Source: Bog-159 sp049520215 (lineage in GTDB: Bacteria > Acidobacteriota > Terriglobia > Bryobacterales > Bryobacteraceae). Taken from it: a DNA stretch of 9,588 nucleotides. Position 1 is the stretch's first letter; every line of letters begins with the position of its first letter. The position numbers were made by a program, and so were the translations under genes. Of this stretch, positions 1-8,078 are shown piece by piece. The notes under the pieces are model-generated. The model was not told the DNA's origin. It made no database searches and saw nothing but the letters and a program-made list of their open reading frames with translations. The stretch spans positions 1 to 9,588 of the forward strand of contig JBEKPZ010000288.1 of assembly GCA_049520215.1 (NCBI GenBank). Reading direction: 5' to 3'.

Positions 1-1202
1 TCCGCGATACACTCGAAACGGTCACGCTCGAAATGACTCACGACGAGAAGAAGGACTGGCACTTCTTCCGCGAGAAGGCGCAGAGCATGCTGTGGCCGCA
101 CGTGGAGGCCGAATACCGCGCCGAATTGCAGGGCATCGCCGACGGCGCAGTAGCCCACGGCGTGAAGCTGGACGTATGGGACGTGGTGGCGCTCAACGCC
201 TGGCTGGAGATGTCGTATTTCGACAAGTGGGACGCCAGGCAGCACGACCTTCCCTCGCCCTCCGCGACACCGGAACATTGCAGCGCCTTTGTCGCCACCG
301 GCAGTTACACCAAAGACGGCCGCGTGGTCATCGCGCACAACAACTGGACCAGCTACGAAACCGGTGAGCGCTGGAACATTATCTTCGATGTCGCGCCCGC
401 GCAGGGCAACCATTTCCTGATGGACGGCATGCCCGGACTGATCCACAGCGGCGACGATTTCGGCGTGAACTCGGCCGGCATGATGATCACTGAAACCACC
501 ATCAGCCGCTTCAACGGTTTCGATCCCGAGGGCATCCCGGAGTTCGTGCGCGCCCGCAAAGCCATGCAATACTCCGCCTCCATCGACGACTTCGCGCGCA
601 TCATGAAAGAGGGCAACAACGGCGGCTATGCCAACAACTGGCTGGTGGCGGACCGCAAGACCAACGAGATCGCCAGCCTCGAACTGGGCTTGAAGAACGT
701 GACGCTCGACCGCACCCGCGATGGTTATTTCGTGGGCTCCAACTTCCCGGTGAACGAGAAGCTGGTGCGCGAAGAAACCGATTTCGACCCGAAGAATGCG
801 AGCGACAGCGCCAACGCCCGCCACGCCCGCTGGCTGCAGCTCATGGAGCAGAACAAGGGTAAGATCGACGCGCGCGCGGCCGAGCGCTTTCTGGCCGACC
901 ACTTCGATACCTTCGAGAACAAGGTCGATCCCGATGAACGCACGCTGTGCGGCCACATCGACAAGTCGCCGCGTGGTGCGCTGCCGTGGGCGGGGCCTTA
1001 CGCGCCGGTGGGCGCGGTGCAGTCTAAAGTGTCGGATGCCGCGATGGCCGAAGCCATGACGCTGCGGGCCGCGCTGGGCCACTCCTGCGGCATCGGATTC
1101 AAGGCCGCCGGGCACTTGAGCAAGCACACTGAATTTGCCTGGGAGCGCCCGGCGCTGCGGGACATGCCGTCGCGGCCGTGGACCAGGTTCAGCGCGCAAT
1201 AG
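1..1202 (+). CDS. C45-family / phospholipase B-like Ntn-hydrolase, 5'-partial
   Basis: Probable N-terminal-nucleophile hydrolase of the peptidase C45 / phospholipase B-like group, enzymes that cut amide or ester bonds after self-processing exposes a Cys. The frame is open from base 3 to the stop at 1200-1202, so the true start and any signal peptide lie upstream; the first ATG inside the window is at 33. Numbering from that Met, the N-terminal part has the family-like stretch ELQGIADGA (residues 31-39). The likely nucleophile is Cys83 in HCSAFVATG, followed by KDGRVVIAHNNW (94-105), GDDFGVNSAGM (140-150) and NNWLVADRKTNEIASLELG (201-219), a typical order of conserved blocks for this fold. About 320 residues follow Cys83, as expected for a catalytic domain. 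The substrate cannot be told from sequence. The next gene overlaps its stop, suggesting co-transcription. The family call is from recalled motifs; the 5' truncation is certain only in the sense that the frame stays open. Confidence 0.8.
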   Translation, partial: RDTLETVTLEMTHDEKKDWHFFREKAQSMLWPHVEAEYRAELQGIADGAVAHGVKLDVWDVVALNAWLEMSYFDKWDARQHDLPSPSATPEHCSAFVATGSYTKDGRVVIAHNNWTSYETGERWNIIFDVAPAQGNHFLMDGMPGLIHSGDDFGVNSAGMMITETTISRFNGFDPEGIPEFVRARKAMQYSASIDDFARIMKEGNNGGYANNWLVADRKTNEIASLELGLKNVTLDRTRDGYFVGSNFPVNEKLVREETDFDPKNASDSANARHARWLQLMEQNKGKIDARAAERFLADHFDTFENKVDPDERTLCGHIDKSPRGALPWAGPYAPVGAVQSKVSDAAMAEAMTLRAALGHSCGIGFKAAGHLSKHTEFAWERPALRDMPSRPWTRFSAQ

Positions 1203-1756
1203 TGGGGCTGGTGCGACCGCTCGTCATCGCCGTGCAAGCCATGTTCGACCAAGGCGCGCACTCCGGCAAGGGTCTCGGCGAAGGCGAGCGTTCCAAGTTC
1301 AGAAACTATCAGGAAAAGGCGCGCCGCGAATACGCAACCAGTGGAATTTGTTTCGACGTTCGCGTGCTGGAAGGGGCCTATCTGCGGCAGCAAGGATACT
1401 CTGAGATTCCCGAGAAATTCCTGGCGCGGGGAGTGATCAACCTCTTCGTGACGGACACGCTGGGTTACGACATCGATCGGGATCGCACGGGGGGCTGTTC
1501 GATGGGGCCTCGTCCGCCCAGCCGGCGATCCGGAGGGGACCCGTTCTACAAGACCTTCCTGGGTCTGCGGGACGCGCGCGACACCACGCTGGTGCATGAG
1601 TACGCCCATCACTTCACTCTAGACACTCGCCGCCGTCCGACCACGGCGGGAAACTTCTGGGCCGATCTTCGGAACGATTACTGGCTTTGGCTGCAGCGCC
1701 AAGGTGTTCCTATTCCGGACTTCCGTGCCTGCGCCGATTCGGAGTGGGCCCGGTGA
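1178..1756 (+). CDS. Small HEXXH putative zinc metallopeptidase
   Basis: I do not recognise a named family. The product (192 residues from ATG 1178) carries HEYAHHF with zinc-binding candidates His140 and His144 and catalytic Glu141. Before it comes INLFVTDTLGYDIDRD (87-102) and a GGCSMGP stretch (105-111), the beta-strand-then-helix order seen ahead of the active-site helix in zincin peptidases. No metzincin HxxGxxH extension is present. The third ligand is unclear; Glu188 in ADSEW near the C-terminus is one candidate. No signal peptide is visible. The start is uncertain: ATG 1178 overlaps the previous gene by 25 bases, while GTG 1202 overlaps its stop (TAGTG) and would suit translational coupling; GTG 1211 and ATG 1241 are also in frame. 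Residues before about 21 look unconserved. It could be a truncated relic of a longer peptidase. The existence of the gene is fairly secure; the function is inferred from the motif alone. Confidence 0.65.
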   Translation: MDQVQRAIVGLVRPLVIAVQAMFDQGAHSGKGLGEGERSKFRNYQEKARREYATSGICFDVRVLEGAYLRQQGYSEIPEKFLARGVINLFVTDTLGYDIDRDRTGGCSMGPRPPSRRSGGDPFYKTFLGLRDARDTTLVHEYAHHFTLDTRRRPTTAGNFWADLRNDYWLWLQRQGVPIPDFRACADSEWAR

Positions 1757-1792
1757 CTCTTACCGATCCTGAAGATCGACATTCATGAAGTA

Positions 1793-1973
1793 GTGGGGCA
1801 GGTTGGTAACCTGCAGGCCGATTGTTAATCGGCCTTTCGCGAGCGAAGCTCGCGAACACGCCGGTCCTCCAGGACCCGCTCCGCCGCCAGCCGCTCGGTC
1901 GAAACCCACCATAGCGTAATTGGGAAAAGGAGCGGGTCTGGAGACCCGCCGCAGGCGTCGACGCCCACCCCAC
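1793..1973. repeat. Composite hairpin repeat: two inverted copies of the GTGGGG element
   Basis: This fills most of the gene-free stretch 1757-2077. The left copy begins GTGGGG (1793-1798) and runs through hairpin A (GCAGGTT 1798-1804 with AACCTGC 1808-1814), a second stem (AGGCCGATT 1815-1823 with AATCGGCCT 1827-1835) and a third (TTCGCGAGC 1836-1844 with GCTCGCGAA 1848-1856). A last one (GGTCCT 1863-1868 with AGGACC 1871-1876) ends in CCGCTCC. The right copy is on the opposite strand. Read in reverse complement from 1973 it starts GTGGGG, has the palindrome GGCGTCGACGCC (1954-1965), then the stem GCGGGTCT/AGACCCGC (1932-1949), and ends CGCTCC. About 46 bases (1883-1928) separate the two. 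Six stem structures in 181 bases could act as a bidirectional transcription end between the metallopeptidase and the PEP-CTERM gene, but no T-run marks an intrinsic terminator. The stems are seen directly; the role is inferred. Confidence 0.8.
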
Positions 1974-2016
1974 AAGGACTGCCTCACAAGTTTCTGTACT
2001 GTTACCAATCTCCCCT

Positions 2017-2026
2017 GTACCGGTAC
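2017..2026. other. 10-base perfect palindrome GTACCGGTAC
   Basis: A perfect 10-base palindrome lies 51 bases upstream of the PEP-CTERM gene start, just after the composite repeat. It could be half of a regulator site or chance; nothing else in the surrounding sequence supports a role. Confidence 0.3.
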
Positions 2027-2065
2027 GACCTTCCCGGTCATTTCCACGCTGGAGGACCTAGAATC

Positions 2066-2077
2066 AACTTATAAGTT
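2066..2077. promoter_or_regulatory. 12-base palindrome abutting a start codon
   Basis: AACTTATAAGTT is a perfect palindrome ending one base before the ATG at 2078. It holds a TATAAG that could be read as a -10 box, and a second candidate, TAGAAT, sits at 2059-2064; neither has a convincing -35. GGAGGA at 2051-2056 is 21 bases from the ATG, too far for a normal ribosome binding site, so the gene may be translated from a very short leader. An operator is plausible but unproven. Confidence 0.35.
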
Positions 2078-2761
2078 ATGTATAACCGCGCTCTTCTATT
2101 CGCACTCTTAGCAATTCTGCTCTCCATCGCGCAGGCCGCGGCGAGCCCCATCAATGTGACAAACAGCGCCCTGGTGACCCTTCAAACCAACGAAAGCCTG
2201 ATCTTCTACATCTCTTCGGATTACTCGTATCCTGGTGAGATCCAAATCCTTCTGGGAGGGATGCCGCTCGGTGGACCGATGGCATCCATTCCCGGAACGT
2301 CGGGTGTCTACGTATCTGGCATCCTGTTCAGCGGCACACTGGAATCGCAAGATGGCTCGGTCTCGATTCCGCTGACCGACCCGGATGCTGCGAGCCTGGA
2401 CTTGCCGGCCGGCGATATGCTGCTGACCCCCGGGTCGCGCAGCGGCGGCTCGTACTCAGGCACCATCGACCTGCTCTCCGCCGCAGTGGCGCTCAGCCCG
2501 CAGGAAGCCGCCGCCCTGTTCGCCTCCGGTGAAGCCGTAATCGATTTCCGCAACACCGGCGCCCCCATCACCTTCGGCTATTCCGGCGTGCCCATCGGCA
2601 GCGATTTTTCCGCTTCCTTGCTTAGCCCCGGCGGCGCGCAAAGTGTTGGCGCGCGCGTCATGCAAGTGGAATGCGCTCACGCCGACGCTCCCGAGCCGGG
2701 CACCATCGGGCTGCTCCTCATTGGTCTCGGTATTATCGCCACGCGCCTGGCAAAACGGTAG
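2078..2761 (+). CDS. PEP-CTERM sorting-domain exported protein
   Basis: Exported protein of 227 residues with an N-terminal signal peptide (residues 1 to about 22: MYNR, then a Leu/Ala/Ile-rich core ending AQAAAS). Its classic C-terminal sorting tail has Pro-Glu-Pro at 205-207, a hydrophobic helix at about 209-221 and a basic end (RLAKR). Such tails are recognised and cut by an exosortase at the inner membrane, usually in bacteria making an extracellular polysaccharide; no exosortase or polysaccharide gene is in the window. The middle (24-200) is Ser/Gly/Leu-rich, predicted mostly beta, and matches nothing I recognise; it has a single Cys shortly before the tail. The start is the only suitable one in frame, although no Shine-Dalgarno sequence is close. 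It stands alone between two repeat-rich gaps, as these proteins often do. The sorting call is strong; the function of the mature protein is unknown. Confidence 0.85.
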   Translation: MYNRALLFALLAILLSIAQAAASPINVTNSALVTLQTNESLIFYISSDYSYPGEIQILLGGMPLGGPMASIPGTSGVYVSGILFSGTLESQDGSVSIPLTDPDAASLDLPAGDMLLTPGSRSGGSYSGTIDLLSAAVALSPQEAAALFASGEAVIDFRNTGAPITFGYSGVPIGSDFSASLLSPGGAQSVGARVMQVECAHADAPEPGTIGLLLIGLGIIATRLAKR

Positions 2762-2766
2762 CGAGC

Positions 2767-2794
2767 GCGGCTCCGGCAACGCCACTTGAGCCGC
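2767..2794 (+). terminator. Possible hairpin after the PEP-CTERM gene
   Basis: GCGGCTC (2767-2773) can pair with GAGCCGC (2788-2794) around a 14-base loop, starting 6 bases after the stop. There is no T-run, so an intrinsic terminator is doubtful; the stem is seen, the role is a guess. Confidence 0.25.
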
Positions 2795-2812
2795 CGGATC
2801 GCAGTCCCTCAG

Positions 2813-2851
2813 TTATCCGCGTGCATCTGCGCTCATCTGCGGCCAGATGCG
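2813..2851 (+). repeat. ATCTGCGTTC-type iterated repeat, copy 1
   Basis: Three consecutive 10-base units, ATCCGCGTGC (2815-2824), ATCTGCGCTC (2825-2834) and ATCTGCGGCC (2835-2844), follow TT and precede AGATGCG. The unit length is about one turn of DNA. From memory, such ATCTGCGTTC strings are a common intergenic repeat in soil Acidobacteriota and some other phyla. It lies in the 284-base gap (2762-3045) before sdhC, which otherwise holds only copy 2, a possible hairpin and a candidate -10 box. Confidence 0.7.
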
Positions 2852-2912
2852 CTTGGGGCGCCGCAGTCTTGTGCACTTCATCCGCTCAGGAAGACTTCCG
2901 TCTGGCTCGTTC

Positions 2913-2951
2913 TTATCTGCGTTCATCGGCGTTCATCGGCGGCCAATATGC
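2913..2951 (+). repeat. ATCTGCGTTC-type iterated repeat, copy 2
   Basis: This is a second copy exactly 100 bases after the first: ATCTGCGTTC (2915-2924), ATCGGCGTTC (2925-2934) and ATCGGCGGCC (2935-2944), followed by AATATGCG where copy 1 has AGATGCG. Both copies share the same internal order, with GGCC closing the third unit, so the whole block was duplicated rather than the unit expanding independently. Confidence 0.7.
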
Positions 2952-3005
2952 GGTTTTGGTTTTCGTGACGGAGCCCCTCCCCGCGCGAAGCGTCTCGCAC
3001 CCGAT

Positions 3006-3011
3006 TATACT
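3006..3011 (+). promoter_or_regulatory. Candidate -10 box for sdhCAB
   Basis: TATACT lies 34 bases before the sdhC start and differs from the TATAAT consensus at one position. No clear -35 hexamer is found 16-18 bases upstream (the region is GC-rich around 2980-2990). Placement ahead of a three-gene operon makes it plausible, but the call is weak. Confidence 0.35.
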
Positions 3012-3045
3012 GAAATGTACGTTCGCCGCCACCAGAGAAATCCAC

Positions 3046-3750
3046 ATGAGTGCCATCGCGACAACCAGTCAATTGCATCGCTCCATCGGGTTCTACGAAT
3101 CGACCCTCGGCAAGAAAGTGGTGATGGCCGTCACCGGCGTCATCCTGTTCGGATACGTGCTCGGCCACCTCATCGGCAATCTCCAGATCTATGCGCCGGA
3201 CGGCCAACAGATCAACCACTATGCCCACTTCCTGCATTCCCACGGCCTTCTGTTGTGGGTGGTGCGGTGCGGGCTGCTAGCTGCCGTGGGTCTGCACATC
3301 ACCGCGTCGGTGCAATTGTGGCTGCTGAAACGGGCGGCCCGCCCCGAAGCCTACGTGAAGAAGGACGACGTGCCCGCCAGCTACGCCGCCCGCACCATGA
3401 TCTGGAGCGGCCCCATCGTCGCCGCCTTCGTCATCTTCCACGTGCTGCACCTGACCGTCGGCAGCGTGCTGCCGCTGGCCACGTTGCCCGACGGCGATAT
3501 GGACGTGCGCACCAACGTCATCACCGGATTCCAGAACCCTGCCGTAGCCATCTTTTATATCATCGCCATGGCCCTTCTCTGCATGCATCTCTACCACGGC
3601 CTCTGGAGCATGTTCCAGTCGCTGGGCGTGAATCATCCGCGCTACACGCCGATCATCAAGAAGTTCGCGGCGGCCTTCGCCTGGTTCGTCGCCATCGGCA
3701 ATATTTCCATTCCAGTGATGGTGACGCTGGGCGTGCTGAAGGTGCAATAG
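3046..3750 (+). CDS. sdhC: Succinate dehydrogenase cytochrome b subunit
   Basis: Membrane anchor of complex II, of the single-anchor b558 type (234 residues) found in Bacillus, Bacteroidetes and Acidobacteria. Five hydrophobic helices are visible, at about 25-45, 66-95, 118-142, 165-190 and 205-230. Four helix-borne histidines, His41 (HLIGN), His84 (GLHI), His132 (FHVLH) and His181 (MHLYHG), match in order and rough spacing the four haem ligands of the Bacillus subtilis protein, so two haems b are expected. The subunit passes electrons to quinone in the cytoplasmic membrane, probably menaquinone. The ATG at 3046 is chosen because MSAIATT followed by the GFYESTLGKKVVMAVTG block is the family's usual beginning; the long in-frame extension upstream runs through repeats and is not coding. 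A weak AGAG-type ribosome site precedes it (3034-3040). The sdhA start follows 10 bases after its stop. Confidence 0.95.
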   Translation: MSAIATTSQLHRSIGFYESTLGKKVVMAVTGVILFGYVLGHLIGNLQIYAPDGQQINHYAHFLHSHGLLLWVVRCGLLAAVGLHITASVQLWLLKRAARPEAYVKKDDVPASYAARTMIWSGPIVAAFVIFHVLHLTVGSVLPLATLPDGDMDVRTNVITGFQNPAVAIFYIIAMALLCMHLYHGLWSMFQSLGVNHPRYTPIIKKFAAAFAWFVAIGNISIPVMVTLGVLKVQ

Positions 3751-3755
3751 AGGAG
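3751..3755 (+). promoter_or_regulatory. Ribosome binding site of sdhA
   Basis: AGGAG starts directly after the sdhC stop codon and ends 5 bases before the sdhA ATG at 3761. It is the clearest Shine-Dalgarno sequence in the window and fixes the sdhA start. Confidence 0.75.
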
Positions 3756-3760
3756 CGCAT

Positions 3761-5674
<1,914 letters not shown>

Positions 5675-5675
5675 C

Positions 5676-6434
5676 ATGAAACTCATCCTCCATATCTGGC
5701 GGCAGCGCAACGCAAGCGAAAAAGGCCGCATGGTGCGTTACGAAGTCCCGGATGTCAATCCGGAGATGTCGTTCCTGGAGATGCTCGACGTCCTCAACGA
5801 AAGCCTGATCGCCAAGAACGAAGAGCCGGTGGCCTTCGACCACGATTGCCGCGAGGGCATCTGCGGCATGTGCGGTTTCATGATCAATGGCGTGGCGCAC
5901 GGTCCCGAGCGCTCGACCACCGTCTGCCAGTTGCACATGCGCCACTTCAAGGATGGCGACGAACTGTACCTGGAGCCGTGGCGAGCGCGCGCCTTCCCTG
6001 TGGTGAAAGATCTGGTAGTGAATCGTAGCGCCTTCGACCGTATCATCGCCGCCGGAGGCTTCATCAGCGCGCCCACCGGCAGCGCCCCGGACGGCAACGC
6101 CATCCTGGTCCCCAAGGAAGCCGCCGACATCTCGATGGACGCGGCCGCCTGCATCGGCTGCGGCGCCTGCGTGGCCATGTGTCCCAACGCCGCCGCCGCG
6201 TTGTTCACGGCAGCCAAAATCACGCACCTGGGAGTGCTGCCGCAAGGCCAGCCCGAACGCTCCCGCCGCGCGATGGCCATGGTGGCCCAAGCCAGCCACG
6301 AGATGTTCGGCTACTGCACCAATGTTGGCGAATGCGAAGCCGTCTGCCCCAAAGACATCAAACTCGAAGTCATAGCAAGAATGAACCGCGACTTCTTAAA
6401 GGCCGTAGTGACGGCCCGTGGGGCAGCCTCTTAG
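5676..6434 (+). CDS. sdhB: Succinate dehydrogenase iron-sulfur subunit
   Basis: Electron-transfer subunit of complex II (252 residues) linking FAD in SdhA to the quinone site at SdhC. The N-terminal [2Fe-2S] domain has Cys58, Cys63, Cys66 and Cys84. The C-terminal domain has Cys159, Cys162 and Cys165 with Cys224 for [4Fe-4S], and Cys169, Cys214 and Cys220 for [3Fe-4S], by analogy with the family pattern. The start is ATG 5676, where MKLILHIWRQ matches the family beginning and GGAG lies at 5661-5664; an in-frame ATG further up overlaps sdhA and is not used. The last residues are odd: from about Ala243 the codons lie in hairpin sequence, and the TAG stop (6432-6434) is inside stem-loop A of a dispersed repeat. 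The natural C-terminus may therefore have been replaced when the repeat arrived. All cluster cysteines are upstream of this change, so activity should be kept. Confidence 0.96.
   Translation: MKLILHIWRQRNASEKGRMVRYEVPDVNPEMSFLEMLDVLNESLIAKNEEPVAFDHDCREGICGMCGFMINGVAHGPERSTTVCQLHMRHFKDGDELYLEPWRARAFPVVKDLVVNRSAFDRIIAAGGFISAPTGSAPDGNAILVPKEAADISMDAAACIGCGACVAMCPNAAAALFTAAKITHLGVLPQGQPERSRRAMAMVAQASHEMFGYCTNVGECEAVCPKDIKLEVIARMNRDFLKAVVTARGAAS
6401..6416 (+). other. Stem-loop in the 3' end of sdhB
   Basis: GGCCGT (6401-6406) pairs with ACGGCC (6411-6416) around an AGTG loop, within the last codons of sdhB and directly before the GTGGGG of the dispersed repeat. It may be part of that repeat or a separate element. 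Confidence 0.5.
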
Positions 6435-6459
6435 GCTGCGCGGGGCTCTCAGCCCCGCT
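6418..6459 (+). repeat. GTGGGG double-hairpin repeat, sdhB copy
   Basis: GTGGGG (6418-6423) overlaps hairpin A, GCAGCCT (6423-6429) with AGGCTGC (6433-6439) and loop CTT. Hairpin B is GCGGGGCT (6440-6447) with AGCCCCGC (6451-6458) and loop CTC. It covers the end of sdhB, gives its stop codon, and leaves only 5 bases before the radical SAM start. Hairpin B is identical to that of the copy at 8079; hairpin A differs by a compensated C-G to G-C swap and by its loop. It may end or weaken transcription after sdhB, though no T-run follows. Confidence 0.85.
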
Positions 6460-6464
6460 GCTTC

Positions 6465-7766
6465 ATGCCAAAGCTTCTGCTGATAACCGCATCCTCGCCC
6501 GAGATCCGTCGAACCCGGAGCACGCGCGTTCTCAACTTTCAGCAGATCACGATGCCCTACCTGGCAGCTCGTGTTCCGCCGCACTGGGATGTGACTCACA
6601 TCGACGAGGAACCCGAAGCAATCGACTGGAACATCGACACAGACCTGGTTGGAATCACCTTTCATACACCAAGCGCCTTTCACGCCTATAACATTGCCAC
6701 GAGCTTCCGAACCCGCGGAATACGTGTCGTGATGGGCGGCCCGCATGTCACCCTGTTGCCGGAAGAAGCCAGCCAATACGCCGATGTGATATTCATCGGA
6801 GAAGCGGAAGGCTTATGGGAAGAATTCCTGAAGAGCTTTGAAACAGGGTCTCACGCCCGTGTGTATCAGCAGGCCACCGTGCCGTCCATCGCCCACGCTC
6901 CCATGGCCCGCAAGGACTTATTTCACAGGCGCGACCACACCAATGGAGTTCTGTTCGCGACCCGCGGATGTCCTAACCAATGCGATTTCTGCACTGTTGC
7001 CGTGATGTATCGCCACAAGTTTCGCAAGCGGCCAGTCGCCGAGGTTGCCGCGGAGTATGCCTCTTTCAAAGGAAACGTAATCATCTTCTGGGACGACAAC
7101 ATAGCCGGGGATATGGAGTATGCCAAGAACCTGTTTCGTGCCATAACTCCGTATCAAAAGTGGTGGAGTAGCCAGGCGAGCATTCACGCCGGCCGGGATG
7201 ACGAATTTCTTAACGCCGCGGCTCGTAGCGGATGTAAGCAGTTGTTCTTGGGGCTGGAGTCGATCTCCCAGCAAAGCATGGCCGAGGTGAATAAGGGGTT
7301 CAATCGGGCGAAGGAGTATTCACAGATAATCGACCGCATCCATGCGCATGGGATCGCCGTGCAAGCCGGGATAGTCTTTGGGTTCGATCACGATACGCCC
7401 GAGATATTCAAGGATACCATCGACTTCTTGGAAAAGGCGGGAGTCCAGAATGCGACCTTCAACATATTGACGCCATTTCCAGGCACGCCACTATTTCGCA
7501 GGATGGAAGCCGAAGGCCGCATAGTAACGCGCGATTGGAGCAAATATAACAGCCGTGACGATGTGGTATATCAACCAAAACGGATGAGTGCCGCGGAACT
7601 GTTAGCCGGCGTCCGGTATGCCAATGAGCGTTTCTATTCACTCCCGAGTATGGCAAAACGGTTGTCACGATCACCGGTTCAATTGTGGTGGACGTTGCCG
7701 TTGAACCTGGCATACGGCTATCGATGGCGAAGGCGCTCTCAGTATGCTATGCTGCGTGCTACATGA
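6465..7766 (+). CDS. Radical SAM protein with cobalamin-binding-like N-terminal domain
   Basis: Radical SAM enzyme of 433 residues in the BchE/hopanoid-methylase-like group. The N-terminal part (about 1-140) has a Rossmann-like B12-binding architecture (VTHIDEEP 43-50; VVMGGPHVTLLPEEA 88-102; DVIFIGEAEG 107-116), but I see no DxHxxG cobalamin-ligand motif, so B12 may bind base-off or not at all. The [4Fe-4S] cluster cysteines are Cys169, Cys173 and Cys176 in RGCPNQCDFC. Later barrel strands include IIFWDDN, LFLGLES and the TPFPGTPLF segment, followed by a helical C-terminal part. The substrate is unknown. The ATG at 6465 is favoured because MPKLLLITASS is the family-like beginning, yet no Shine-Dalgarno sequence precedes it: hairpin B of a repeat does. 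Its base composition is clearly lower in GC than the sdh genes (30 of 60 at 7081-7140 against 44 of 60 at 4201-4260), hinting at transfer. Its stop overlaps the next start (ATGA). Confidence 0.88.
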   Translation: MPKLLLITASSPEIRRTRSTRVLNFQQITMPYLAARVPPHWDVTHIDEEPEAIDWNIDTDLVGITFHTPSAFHAYNIATSFRTRGIRVVMGGPHVTLLPEEASQYADVIFIGEAEGLWEEFLKSFETGSHARVYQQATVPSIAHAPMARKDLFHRRDHTNGVLFATRGCPNQCDFCTVAVMYRHKFRKRPVAEVAAEYASFKGNVIIFWDDNIAGDMEYAKNLFRAITPYQKWWSSQASIHAGRDDEFLNAAARSGCKQLFLGLESISQQSMAEVNKGFNRAKEYSQIIDRIHAHGIAVQAGIVFGFDHDTPEIFKDTIDFLEKAGVQNATFNILTPFPGTPLFRRMEAEGRIVTRDWSKYNSRDDVVYQPKRMSAAELLAGVRYANERFYSLPSMAKRLSRSPVQLWWTLPLNLAYGYRWRRRSQYAMLRAT

Positions 7767-8077
7767 GACTCACTCGATTGCTCCTGCTACTTCTAACCGC
7801 GCTGGCACTCACTGTCGCCCCTGCCGCGCAGACCTCCGCGCCAGCCGCCAAGTCGGCGGCAGCCAAATCGACGGCTCCTGCCGCTAAGAACCTGTTGGAC
7901 ATTAACTCGGCGTCGCCCGAGGAACTCGACAAGCTCCCTGGCATCGGCAAGGCTTACACCGACAAGATCATCAAGGGACGTCCGTACCGGGCGAAGAACG
8001 AACTCTTGCAGAAAAAGATCGTCCCCGCCGCCACCTACGCCAAGATCAAAGATCTGATCATCGCGAAGCAGAAGTAA
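7763..8077 (+). CDS. Small secreted ComEA-like helix-hairpin-helix protein
   Basis: Predicted exported protein of 104 residues: signal peptide (MRLTR, then a Leu-rich core, ending near Ala21-Gln23), an Ala/Lys/Ser-rich linker (24-42) and a ComEA-like helix-hairpin-helix unit. The unit runs from about residue 44, with LDINSASPEELDKLPGIGKA (45-64) and a second partial repeat to the end. Such domains bind DNA backbone without sequence preference; in competence systems ComEA holds incoming DNA at the cell surface. Other ComEA-like proteins have no proven link to uptake, and no com genes are here. The ATG at 7763 overlaps the radical SAM stop (ATGA); earlier in-frame ATGs at 7685 and 7724 would place extra residues before the signal peptide and are less likely. 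No good Shine-Dalgarno sequence is seen, which fits re-initiation after the upstream gene. A dispersed repeat starts one base after the stop. Confidence 0.85.
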   Translation: MRLTRLLLLLLTALALTVAPAAQTSAPAAKSAAAKSTAPAAKNLLDINSASPEELDKLPGIGKAYTDKIIKGRPYRAKNELLQKKIVPAATYAKIKDLIIAKQK

Positions 8078-8078
8078 A

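Noticed and set aside
1201..1216. GTGGGGCTGG at the C45 gene end as another repeat copy
   Set aside because: It resembles the start of the dispersed repeat but has no paired hairpins after it, so it is probably chance.
998..1612. Minus-strand open frame of 204 codons
   Set aside because: It lies opposite two supported + strand genes, including the HEXXH motif, and shows no domain signature.
1793..1973. CRISPR array
   Set aside because: The stems differ in sequence and there are no regular spacers or identical direct repeats.
2813..2951. CRISPR or minisatellite
   Set aside because: There are only two blocks, made of adjacent 10-base units with no spacers of uniform length.
2671..3045. In-frame extension of sdhC upstream to 2671
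   Set aside because: It runs through the PEP-CTERM gene end and the 10-base repeats; the known SdhC beginning is at 3046.
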